The position numbers were made by a program, and so were the translations under genes. Positions 45,356-57,300 of a stretch of DNA of 64,000 nt are shown here, piece after piece; position 1 is the first letter of the stretch, and each line of letters starts with the position of its first letter. A model generated the notes under the pieces. That model saw only the letters and a list, made by a program, of their open reading frames with translations. It did no database searches and was not told the DNA's origin. This DNA comes from Yamagishiella unicocca. Its lineage: Eukaryota > Chlorophyta > Chlorophyceae > Chlamydomonadales > Volvocaceae. The DNA lies in contig BDSL01000064.1 of NCBI GenBank assembly GCA_003116995.1, forward strand, positions 248,001 to 312,000. The letters are read 5' to 3'.

Positions 45356-48300
45356 ATGGCCGAACTTTGTTGTCAACTTGATGGGGCAGCTGGCGCTGCG
45401 CCTGCCTCTCAGCAGGGGCGGCCTGAACACAATGTTGTGTTCCTATTGGATGTCGAGGCCTTGGCGAGCTTTTACCTTGCCAGGGACAGCCCACCTTCAG
45501 ACGAGGCGAAAGCAAAGCAGGACACTTCATCGGAAGCACCCAGCGGGCGTGACGGCGATGATAGATTTGATCCGGATAGGCTCTCTGAAGTGCTGACGCG
45601 CGTTTCCCACGTGTACACACATCTCTATGGCTTTCCCACTGCCGTGTCATATCACATGATAAGTACGAAGTAAGTATGGTCAGCCAGCAACGGGGCCGAC
45701 TATCCTTTTCCTTCTCTCTATTTCCTGGAGGTCCGACAATGGCAGCGCCCACGCGCAGGAACAAATTCATACAGGAGAGAATAGAGCAATTGAAATCCGC
45801 AGTCGCCAGCAACGTCGTAAAGTGTGAAGAAGGCGTGGGCATCGGCAGCGCCGGTGCAGGTGGCGCGGGTAAGTGGACGTGCGCGCTGACAGGGAAAGTC
45901 CTCTGCACGGCACCCGGCGGAAATCAATCCTGCACGGCAGTCAAACGGCGCCTCCTCGCGCGTGTGCTTAACGACACTGTGCCATCTGGCTGGGTATATT
46001 TGCTGTCGCCCCCGCGCGATAGACATTACACCAGGCATCTCAACAGGCACCACGATCGTCCACCGTGTCCAAATCACCGGCAACCCTCGCTGGCGCTGTC
46101 AAGCGGGCGGTAAAACCCTAAATCCCGTCCTCTCTTTGCAGGATTGCACGGTGGCGGTGGTGGTAGCGGTGCGGCCGGCAGCGGGAGAGGCCCTGAAGCC
46201 CGCATGCCGCGCTACATGCACTTGGAGATGCGGTCGGTCCTGAAAGCGCTCGGCGATCGCGCTGCAATGGGTGAAGGTGAGCTGACGCAGGCTACCTTTC
46301 CCGGACTGGCCGCACGTCGAAGTGTGCCGGGCTTCCTAGTGGTTCGCTTGGAACCAGCTTCTAACAATCTCTGCGATCGCCCTCTCTCACGTGCACCGGC
46401 CTCTGTGTTTGCGGATCTTCGGCTGCTGTCGGATTCCTCGCACCGGTGTCGAGATGCCGATAGAGCAATTCCAACATGTGGCTGCCCGCGGCTGCTCCTG
46501 CTGCCGTTGCCACGTGTGCTGCTGCCGCTGTTACGGATCCACATTCGTACCCTTTCCCACGTATTCGACCTTGATTGCCGCCGCGCATACGTACGGCGGA
46601 GTATCGCGGCTCAGCGGTAAACGAACCCGCGCCGCCCCTCGCACTGTTGCCGACGCACCATGTGCTGCCCGCCTCCGCAGCCGCGTCTAGCCCCCCCGTC
46701 AGCAGCGGCTCCTGGCTCGACAACATTGCACACCACGTGCAGCAAACCGCGGCGCGCTTCGTGGCGCTGATGCACGCAGCAGCAGCGCAACGAGGTGGGG
46801 CGCGCGCGCGCGTCAGGCGGGCGGGCGGCTGGGGAGGGCCGCGGGGCGGGGGAAGGGTAATGCGTGCCATCATGTGATGCGCTCCAACGCATCTTGTTGC
46901 TGCTGGTTCCCTACTTGCTTCCCACCCACATCGCTGGTTCCCTACTTGCTTCCCACCCGCAACGCTCTTTTCCAACTGCATTGTTCCCGTGTATTTCCGG
47001 CTCGGTGTTTGGAGCAGGGGCGCACGTGCAGGCGGTCACGTTCGTGCTGGTGACCCCGGCGCCGCCACCAGGTGGGGGCGAAACATGCCGGAAGTGGAAT
47101 CCGTGGCAAAGGTCATACTGGGCTTTCGTAGCTTTCGTAATGCTCATGGTAAAACAACCTAGTGGGCGTTTCGTAATAGGCTTGGAGAGCGCAGCTGTCT
47201 CCGAAGCCACACTGCCCGCTACGAGACGTCGCAGCTGCGACGTACGGTGTGTTTGTTCCCTACGCGTTCGTTGCCGCGCAGGTGCCCCGGTCCACCCCAT
47301 GGAGCCACTTAACGCCGAGCTGCAGACAGCTCTGCGCCAGATCAACGCCAGGTTCATTTGGTTGGATCCGTCAGGTAAGGCCCACTGCAGCCAGCAGCCG
47401 ATGAAGGTGCCAATCGACTCACCAGGCTGGCTCTCGCGTCCTTTCGGCCCCATTGCCACGACTTGACATCACTTCACCTCTTGTGTAATCTCGGAAAGCG
47501 CGCGCCTCTGCGTCACTGTGTGGCCTGAACGCCCTCCGGTGTGTGTGTGTGTATATGTGTGTGTTGGGCTGCGTGCTCGGCAGGTGGGTTTGAGATCACC
47601 CAGAGGGAGCGGATGGAGGCCGCTGTGGCAGCAGCTGCGTCGTCCGTGGTGAGCGGCCAGGCCGGCGTGGAACAGGAGGCGGCGCCTGCCGAGGTGCAGC
47701 TGGCGCTCATGCTGAGGTACGTGGCGTGAGGCAGGGCGGAGGCGCTGTCAGGGTTACGGTATGGCCCGGGGGAAGCCTACGGCTGTTGGTGCTGCCTCCA
47801 TCGCCCATTGTTCAAAGGGTCCAGCCCACACGGATCCGAGGGCGTTGCAGCTGCATGCTTGGCTTGTCTTGGCGTGAGGGGCTTCGATGGGCTGCGCACA
47901 CTCGCGAGCGTTCTGCTTTCCGCCCCAAGAATATCCACTTCTTCCCAACTGGGTCAGTAAAAGGTAGGATCGGCGCGCGGCGCACCTCCCAAACGCGAGG
48001 GAAGGCCGCACAGCTCGCCGCTGCCTCGCCCGCCGTCATGACGCTCCGCGTGCGCTCCCTAACCCACCTCGCAGCTCGCACTGGCGGCTGGAGGGCGCCG
48101 CCGGGGCCTGCGTGGCACCCGTCACCGGGCTGGAGCTGCCGCTGCTGCCTGTCGCGTGGCTGCCGGTCATCACGGTGTTCCAGAAGAAGGGTATGTAGGC
48201 CGTCCCGTCACGGGGAATGCGAACCTTACATGGGGCTGGGTTCCCGGGCGGTGGATCCGGCAGTCGACGTCTCTACGGCAACGACGCCGGTCGTCACATG

Positions 48301-51300
48301 CAACCCTAAAAGCAAAGGATCGATCATAGTAAGGGTTGGAAAGGTGGCAGAGCAGGACAACACGAAACCCCACTCCCTCAATCCCTACCTGCAAAGACCT
48401 GTTTTTTGGTCCTCCCCGTCGGTTGCCCCACCTCGCATACTCGGTTGCTCCTTAAGCTCCCTGTCCTGGTGACTTGACATCTGGTCGTGCGTCCCGTCCT
48501 CTGCGAGCAGCCGTGTTCGAGTCCATCCTTCGGCGAATGGTTGCTGCGCCGCTACCGGAGCCCTACGGCCCCCTCCAGCCCTCCTTCGACCTCAGCAACC
48601 AGGCGGGCTACGTGGGGCACTTCCAGTCGCAGCGCTGGTGGTACTCGGTCTGGACGGAGACCCCGCGTCTGTCGCTGAAGGAGTGAGTGCATGCGGAGGG
48701 GCGAGGTGGGGCAAGAAAACCCATGTATGTTTGGGGACCCGGGCGGGTGTGTCTCTCGTTGCATCAGGACGGGCGTGATAGCCCCCTCGCGTATCAACGG
48801 AAGCTATACAGCTGATGTAGACCTTCCTGTAGGATAACTTTTGGACGTGATCCTTCTAACCTACTCACGTTGGGACGTACGGGCGGAAGGAATGTGGGGG
48901 GTGCTGGATGACAGCCGGTACGCCGACGAGTGGTGGCTGGAAGCAGGAGACTGCGGGGCATTCGGAAGGCCACCCCCAGCCTGGTCGCTTTGGTCACGTG
49001 TTTGTACCTAGCTACCCGGCAAATGAGGGCTCCCCTCCGTGAGTGCCTCTCTTCGGGGGCTCCATCGCTTCAGGAGCCCCTCCAGACCACTCGCCGCAAC
49101 AGCTCCCTGCGTTTCATCGTCCCCCGCCCCACTCCCCTCCCTGGACGCAGCTACCTGACCAGCGTCAGCGGCCAGAAGCTGCTTCGGCTGCCCACCCTGA
49201 AGATCAGGGCCGGTACGTACGGGGATTCGGGTGGTGCCCGTCGCAACGCGGGGGAATCCTGGCTCTGGGCGGCGGCGGTGGTGGTGGTGGTGGTTTCGGT
49301 CGCAGTTGTGGCAAAGCCATGCTGATCTGGTCTGGGCCTTCTCATCCCTAAAGCTTGTCTCGCTCCCCCAAACAAACATATTGTCCTTGTCGAATGCGCG
49401 CTGCCTCGCCGTCGTTCGTTCTCTTCCCGCATCTCATCCCGTGGCCGCCGCTGTGATGCATGCAGACCCCTTAAAAGCGGCCGTGGTCGCCAAGGCCGCT
49501 CCTGCCGGCGCCATCAAGGGCTCGTGGCAGAAGCGCGGCGGGCCGCCAGGCTCCCAGAAACCCAACGTCCGGTCGCTCATGGGGCCTCCGGCTCCGGTTG
49601 CTGCTGCTGGCGGCGCCCACCGAGCGGGACCAGGGGGGCTGTCGGGCCGCCCGGCGCCTTTGGCCGCAAGTGCGCAGGTGGGTCCAGCAGACAGTTGGCG
49701 GCAGATTTGCTGCAGGTCCTACCGGGCCGTTGTTATTATAGCGTTTGTTGCTGCTGTATCGGGGCTGTGGTGGTTGTCGTCAGTAGCTGCCCACCCACCA
49801 CGAGGCGTGGCGCACTTTCGCGTAACAGACATATGCCTCGTCCGTCCGCCCATCCGCTGGATGCCACTCCTGCCACTCCTGCAAGGTGCCTGACGCGCAT
49901 CCACCAGCGCAGCCCATCCCTCTCATCCTGACACGTTCCACACTGGCGGACCTGTCCGCCGCTTCGTTCCCTGCCCTACCCTGTCCGCTGCTTCGTTCCC
50001 TGCCCTACCCTGTCCGCTGCTTCGTCCCCTGCCCTACCCTGTCCGCTGCTTCGTTCCCTGCCCTACCCTGTCCGCTGCTTCGTTCCCGACCCTACCCTGT
50101 CCGCTGCTTCGTTCCCTGCCCTACCCTGGCGCAGCTCAACATGTCGACTGGCGCCGGGGCCGGCGGCCGCCAGCCTCTGAAAGCCGGAGCGGGGAGCAAG
50201 CCGGGAGGGCCTCCCGGCAGCAGGCATCTTGCTGCTGGCGGAGGACATGGCGGGGCCAGCCGGCAGGCGGGCGTAGCGGGGGCGCACAAGGGCCACCAAA
50301 AGGTGAGCACCAGCGGCAGCACCCAAAGCGCCATGCGTGCTCCCCGCATGCGTGCTCCCCGCAGCAGGGTCGCTTGCTGCTGATAACGAGTCCTAAATGC
50401 GTGCTGGCGCCGCTCTGCCCACCACGCCGCGCCTGGAAACTTGACTCCAGCCCGCTCTCCCCCCCGCTGCCACCCCGTCCGTCGTGTTACCAGGCCGGCA
50501 AGCCGCCGCCCCGTCCGCCCTCCGCTGAGGCCGCCGCCGCAGCTGCCGCCGCAGCCGCGGGGGGCTCCTACTCGCTCAACAGGGCCGCGGGGAAGCGCCT
50601 CGCGCAGGTGCGGCCTCCTAGATGCTGTCGGAAGCCCCCTCCCCCGGGTGCAGCTCCATGCATACTCCACGTGCGTACTCCACGACTCGTCATAGGTGCA
50701 ATGTTTTGTCCAACAGCGTCCCCGCTCCGGAGTCCCGCTTGAGATCCATTGAGTCTGCCTGCCTGCACACACCTGGTGCGCCGCCACCACCACGACACTC
50801 TGTAGGCGCTGGAGCAGGGGGCTATCGCGGGCGCGGGGGCCGTCGGGGCCGGCAAGCTCGGCACAGACTCGCAGGGCGGCGGAGGCGCGGGGCCTGCCGC
50901 CGCAGGTGCTGGCGCGCCCGGGGCGGGCGGAGCCGCAGCGGGCGGCGGCGCCGGCAGCCGCTGGGTGTGGCCTCCCTTGAGCGCACAGGAGCTGGCGGCG
51001 CAGGCGGCGCGTGACGGCGGCATGGTGGCGGTGGACGACCTGATGGACGTGGGGGGGCTGCTGCAGCGAGCTGACGAGTGGGTTGGGGGGCTTGGGTGGG
51101 TTGGGGGGCTTGGGTGGGTTGGGGGGCCCGTTGAGGAACTCTGCACTGCACTGACCGTGCACCTGCACCCCGGGATCGGGCGACCGTATGACGGGGGTTG
51201 CGCTGCCTCCCGGTTGCCCGCAGGCTGATGCACGAGTTCATAGCTGTGGACCTCAAGGCAGCTGTCCGCCGCGAGGAAAAGCAGCTCCGAAGGAGCCACA

Positions 51301-54300
51301 AGCAGCAGGAGCAGCGGCAGGGGGCGCCTGGAGGCGACACGGCGATTGTTGGTGGGGCCGGAGGCGCCGCGGGCGCAGCGACTGCCCTACAGCAGCAGCT
51401 GCAGCAGCCCCTGTTGACGGCGGTGCAGGTGCCGGCTCCGCCAGCCGGCGAGGAGGGGCGCAGCTCCAAGCGACAGCGCGTCGCACCGCTGGAGGCGCTG
51501 CAGCCCTTGCTGGGAGATGCGCGGAGCCGCATGCGAAGCAAACGTGAGACCCAGACCCAAGGGTCGGACCATCGGGCTGCAAGCGGGCTTCTTCCATACG
51601 TGCAAGGCGATACGGCAGGAGATCTTGCAGAACCGCGAAAACTCATCTTCTTAGGTCGCTCTACTCACGTGCTTCCTACTCTCCGCCTCCCCCCTCCAGC
51701 ATCTCCAAACGTGTGTGTACAAAACGCTTTCCCAATAGGTTCTCCTGATCAGTGCCGACCCACGGGTCTCCTCTCATACCCCGGCCCCAGCTCCACGGCT
51801 CACCGGTTTGCCCTCTACCCCCGACTCGGGCTTCGGCCCCGCAGTTCTCGTGGCGGCCCCCTCGCTGTCCCGCCACGAGGAGCGGCTGCCCGGCTGGCAG
51901 CCCCCTCTGGACCTCATCCTGGACCGCGCCAAGCAGCACACACGGGCGGTGGTGGACGCACTCCTCAGGTAGCCGTCACGCCCGTGGCGCCCGTTGCAGG
52001 ACACCCATAGCAGGACATCCATAGCAGGATGCCCATAGCATAGAGCCCATGGCATAAAGCCCATAGCATAAAGCCCATAGCATAAAGCCCATAGCAGGAT
52101 GCCCATAGCATAAAGTCCATGTCACGAAACCACTCGCGACTGGCCGATCCGCACCCGCACCCGCCGTCATCACTCACTACTCGGCCCCGCCCCGAGGTCC
52201 GCCTGCTCGCGATTTGATCCCGCCGCGTCAGCCATCACGACATCACACCACCTCACGCTACCCCACGCGGGGCCACCTCACCTGCGTTACCCTGACCCGA
52301 TGGGTGCCTTCCCCCCGTGGCGGGCGGGGTTACAGGGCTTCGGAGCGGGCGGTGTCGGTCGCCATGCGCGGCCTGCGGAAGCAGGCGGCGGAGCGTAGGA
52401 CCCGGGCGAGAGGCCTGAACGGGGTAAGGGAAGCGAGGGCTCTGGTTGGTGCATGGGGACATGGCAGTATGGAGCGATGATGCCCGCTTGTCCCGTACCT
52501 CCTGGGCAGGGTATCACCGGGGGCTGTTTCAGTGAAGGGACATGCCTGCAGGGCGCCAGCCTGCCGTTTTGTCACTGCAGGCCGCCAGCCTGACGCCAGC
52601 CCTGCAGTGAAGGGACATGCCTGCAGGGTTGGCGTCTCAGGGCTCCAATTTAAGTGGACTAAGGATTATTATACCCGGACGGTCCCACCGGACCCGGTCT
52701 ACCGTCCTGAGTTCGCGCGCCCTGGTTTTGCGGTGTTCGGTGTGGCGGTGTGGAAGCCATATAGAAGGCGGCTCCTGACGGCTGGTGATGGTGCGCTGCC
52801 TCGTTGCTGGGGTGCGTTGCAGGCGGCGGGTGCGGAGGCGGGCGAGCAGTGCGGCGAGGTGAACCCGGAGCTCAGCCCCGGGGAGGCGGACACAGATGTG
52901 GCGGCGTCGGGGCGCAAGGCCCACCAGGGTCGTCAGGCGCACGGCGGCGAGGACGACCACGACCAGGATGGCGTGTATGCGGCTGCGATCGACCAGGTGC
53001 GGGTGCGGTGGGGTGACTGCCTAGGACCTTCCAACGACCTGCCAACGACCTGCCAACGGCCTGCCAAAGACCTGCCAAACCTCCCGGCCATCACCCTCGC
53101 AGCTGCGTTGATGTACCTTCGTGAGGTGACCTCGGCGCTTTAGGGTTTTCCTCGTTGCCGCCGCTTTCGGGTTTTCCTCATTGCCACCGCTCGCTGCCCG
53201 GCCAAAGGGCACCAGGGTGTGCCCTCACCGCATTGCGCCTCCCACCGACACCCCACCTCCCCCTACCTGTGCCCGCCTTCAGGTGTTTGCGCTGCTGCAG
53301 GAGGCCTGGGCGGGTGACGTCATGGCGGCGCTCCGCGAGCGGGGTGCCGTACGGGGCCGGCCGAGGCTGCAGCTGTGCGCCTTGCTGTACAGCGCGGGCA
53401 GGTGCGGAGCCCAGCAGCGATTGTGCCAGCAAAGGGGGGTTACAATAACAGAACCGATACCGCGACTGGGGGGGTAGTAATGGGAGTAGTCGGCTCGCCC
53501 CTCCCTGGAGTCGCTTATCCATATGTGCACAAGCGCACGTGGAGCGCTGCTTGATGCCGTCTGCCGTACACCTCATCAGGGGCCGCAGTCGCGGTCCCCC
53601 CCTGTAGCAGCCCTCCCTCGCAAACGTGTCGTGTCACCCCCCCCTCACACACGCACACACATCCACTGGCCCCCCCCATCCGCCGCCGTCGTCCCCCTTC
53701 CTCACAGGCTCATCCACGCCGTTGAGATGCTGGGTAAGCAGGCACCCGTCCAGGGCACCAAAGGGCTGTTCCTTCTCACCCAAGCGGAAGCCAGCAGAGA
53801 GCCAGCGGCACGCAGCGCACGCGGAAGGCCTCACGGCCCGCCCCCCTTGGGACCTTCGAACACGGGTCTTCCTTGCGGCCCCTCGGAACCTCACCCCGCA
53901 GACTCCACGCAAACCAGCCTCGCGTAGATCGACCGTAGATCGACCGTAGATCGACCGTAGATCGACCGTAGATCGACCGTAGATCGACCGTAGATCGACC
54001 GTAGATCGACCGTAGATCGACGCTTCCGGGCCCCGTGTCTCTCCACCCGCACGTGCCTCCTCTGCACTCAGGTTATCGCCGGCGCAGCCCCCGGCTGCTG
54101 GTGGACCTGCTGAGGGAGCAGCTCGACTGGGCGGTGCCGCTGCTGTGGCACGTGGAAGGGGCGCCGCCCATGGCGGCATTCGTGTCGGAGCGACTCAAAC
54201 CCACGTGGGGTGCGTCGCGAGCGCGTTGCGTTTCTGGCGGCGAAGGAAGGGGACGGGGCGATCCTAGCTAGTCCCGGCGGATCCAGGATTCAGTAACCTT

Positions 54301-57300
54301 CGGGGACGCACTCTGGGTGGTCGCTGCGTGACGCCGTGTTTCCACACATGAATGCCGCATCGCAGGTCTCGCCTTGTCAATGCCGTCTTCCCCATCCCCG
54401 TCCCCACCACGTGATGCTGACGTGTCCTGTGATACCTCCGGTGGTCGCGCCCGCAGCCAAGACGTGGGCCGTGCCGCTGCTGGAGCTGTTGGCTGTGTCG
54501 TACGCGGGCGAGGACCGGGAGGGTAACAACGAGATGGAGTTCGTGGCACGTTGGTGCGTGAAAGGTTTTGGTCGGGTAGATGTGGTGCTGTCAGTCGTGG
54601 GAGAGCCGAGGGACGTGGCCGCTGAGTCACTTTTGGACGTGACCTGAGCTGAGCCACTTAGGGACGTGACCTGAGCTGAGCCACTTAGGGTGCACAACTG
54701 ATGTGCGCCGCGTCATCCGCTGGGACGTCGGCATGACGTCGGCACCCTGCTTCTTGCGCTCAGGGACTCCGATGAGGATTGGGAGGCGGGCATGGAGGAG
54801 GCGGGCGGCGTGGAGGCGGCCACGGACGCGCTGGAGGAGCTGCAGCGGGCGGCGGCGGTGGCAGCGGCGGCCCAGCAGCAGCAGCCGGGCTCGCAGCTTG
54901 GTGTCTCAGAACCGCGGTGCGGAAGCGCGTGGTGTGGCTAGGGAGCGGCGCGAAGGGCCCAGGGGTCGGGTCATCCTCCACTGCGGGCAGGTTGGGTAGG
55001 AAATAAAAGCAGCTACATGCCGCTACTGCGGTTCCAAGCAGTGAGGCGGAGCGCGGAGGGCAATGGCATCTGGCCCAACCCTGTAGACTGATGTCGCCGA
55101 CGCTTTGCCGCGCAGGGCCTCTGGTCGCGCCACATCCATTTCTCACGGCAGGCAGGCAGCAGGCGCCTCCGCCCGCAACGCCCCCGCCAGCGGGGGTGGT
55201 GGCGGTGCTGCTGCTGCTGCTGCCGCCGGCCGCCTCGTCCGTCAGGCCTCGGGCTCCGGTCGGCCCGGCGCTGGTGGCCTGGCCGGTGCGGCGGGCAACG
55301 CCGCGGGGGCAGGAGGCGGCGGCAGAGGCGGAGCTGCGCAGCCCCAGGTAGGGACACCCGCTCTCCTTAGCCTGCAAATGGAGCCGGACGTTCCTCGCCG
55401 GCTTATCATTGCATCGCTTGCGGCTGGCGTTGCACACTTACTGCACCCGACGGCCTCCCGACATCGAAAGTAGTAACGAGGCCGCGGGCTCGGCGGCATT
55501 GCTGTCCGTCAACCCATATGCTGGCTGCGGTCCTCCCACACATACCTTCCATTCCTTTCCTCTCCCTGCATCCGCTGAGGATGTCCCCGCCGCCGCCACC
55601 TAACCCACCAGGCTGCCGCCATGCGGTGGTCCCCCCCCAAGCCACACTTTCCATGCGCCAACGATCCTGTCCTTTCCGCGTCAACGGTTTTCATGCCACC
55701 CCCCAGCCACACTGTCCATGTCGAGTAACCGGTTCTTTCCTGTAATCCTCTGTGCCCCTTCCAGGTGATGGAGGTGGACAGCCTGCGCGGTGTCGTGGTG
55801 GCGGGAGGGCAGCGCACCGTGGGAGCGGGGCGCATGGCCAAGCACGTCGCGCGGATGGACCCTGTACGGCCGGCACACATGTGAGAGAAGCTGTGGTGTC
55901 GGGGGGCCAGCGGGGCGGAGCCTGTGTGCGGTCACTTGCGGGCTATGGGGCTTGGGGTTTTAGGGTGATGAGGTCACCGGGCTCCAACTCCCAGCCTCTT
56001 TACGGTGATGAGGTCACCGGGCTCCAACTCCCAACCTCCACAAATACCTGCGATCCCTCCCTTCCAAAAATGCGACGCCAGAACCCTCACCACGTATCTG
56101 AACCCTAAGTCGCTGGGTTCTGACTCCGGCATGACAAGCGAGGGCAGCCGCAGGACTTGCCTCTCACACTTCCAACGACGGCTCTCTCGCTGGCGGGCCC
56201 CCTGAACCTACCCCACCGCCTTTATCTGCCGTGGATTCGCGGATCCTCTTACACCCCCCCGCCTCCTGCCGCTGCCGCCTCCGCTCCTCGTCAGGATGCC
56301 CGCCATCATCGCCCGCCCGCTCATCCACGTCGCCCCCGACCCGCCCCCCGAGCGGCTGGAGGTCATGCGCCAGGAGCACCGACTGAAGCAGCGCTGCGGG
56401 GCGGCAGCAGCCAACCTTGCGGACCTGTTCGACCAGGAGGCGCCGCCGCAGGCAGCCGCAGGCGCCGCGGCGGCAGCCGCGCCGGCGACAGCCGCGGCGG
56501 CGGCAGCGGCAGCTGCAGGCGCGGCAGCGCCCCCAGGGCCACTCCGTGCACCAGGCAATCGTGGCGTAGGTACTGGCGGGAAGGCTCCGGGTGGCCACTC
56601 CCTGGCGGCAAGGGCCATGAACCGCGCGGCCGCCGTGGCCGCGGTCGCTGGGAGCCCCCTCGGGGCGCCCGCGGCTTCCGGTTCCTCGACGGAGGTCGGG
56701 CCGACACCGATGGACGAGCAGGGCGGCGGCGGGGGTCGTCACCGCTCGCGTGTGGTCGACCTGGACGGCGGAGGCGGTGGGCTGGGCCTGGCGAGAGGCT
56801 TGTTTTCGGAGGCGGACGGCGGCGATGGTGGGTCAGCATGGGCGTCAGGGTCCGCCTCTTGCGCGCGTCCGGGGCTTATGACTGGATTGCGCGCCGTTAA
56901 GCTGCGGTCGGTCCTCTGAACACCCCTTCACCCCTCTGAACACCCCTGGGTTGCCTTCCTTCCTTCTGCCGGTCCCCTCCCCTCCCCTCCCCTCCCTTCA
57001 CTTCCCGGTTTTTCTCGCATCCACGGGTCTTCCTCGAAACCCTCCCGTCCCCGTCCCGTCTCCTCCCCTTCCGCCCCCTCCCTGCAGTTCCAGCGGTGCG
57101 CTACAACGCCGGGGGCGAAGGCCCCTTTGGCCACGTCGCGACCTTTCAGGTGGGCCCCGCGCGTAGAGAGGAAACCCCCGCACGGGGCGGGGCGGGTGCT
57201 GGAGCAATATGGAGGGAGGAGCAGCACGTTGGGGCCACCCGTCGGCCGCGATGCGGCAGCTTGCGCAAAAAACGTGCTCCTCCTTGAAACCGTAAGTAGC

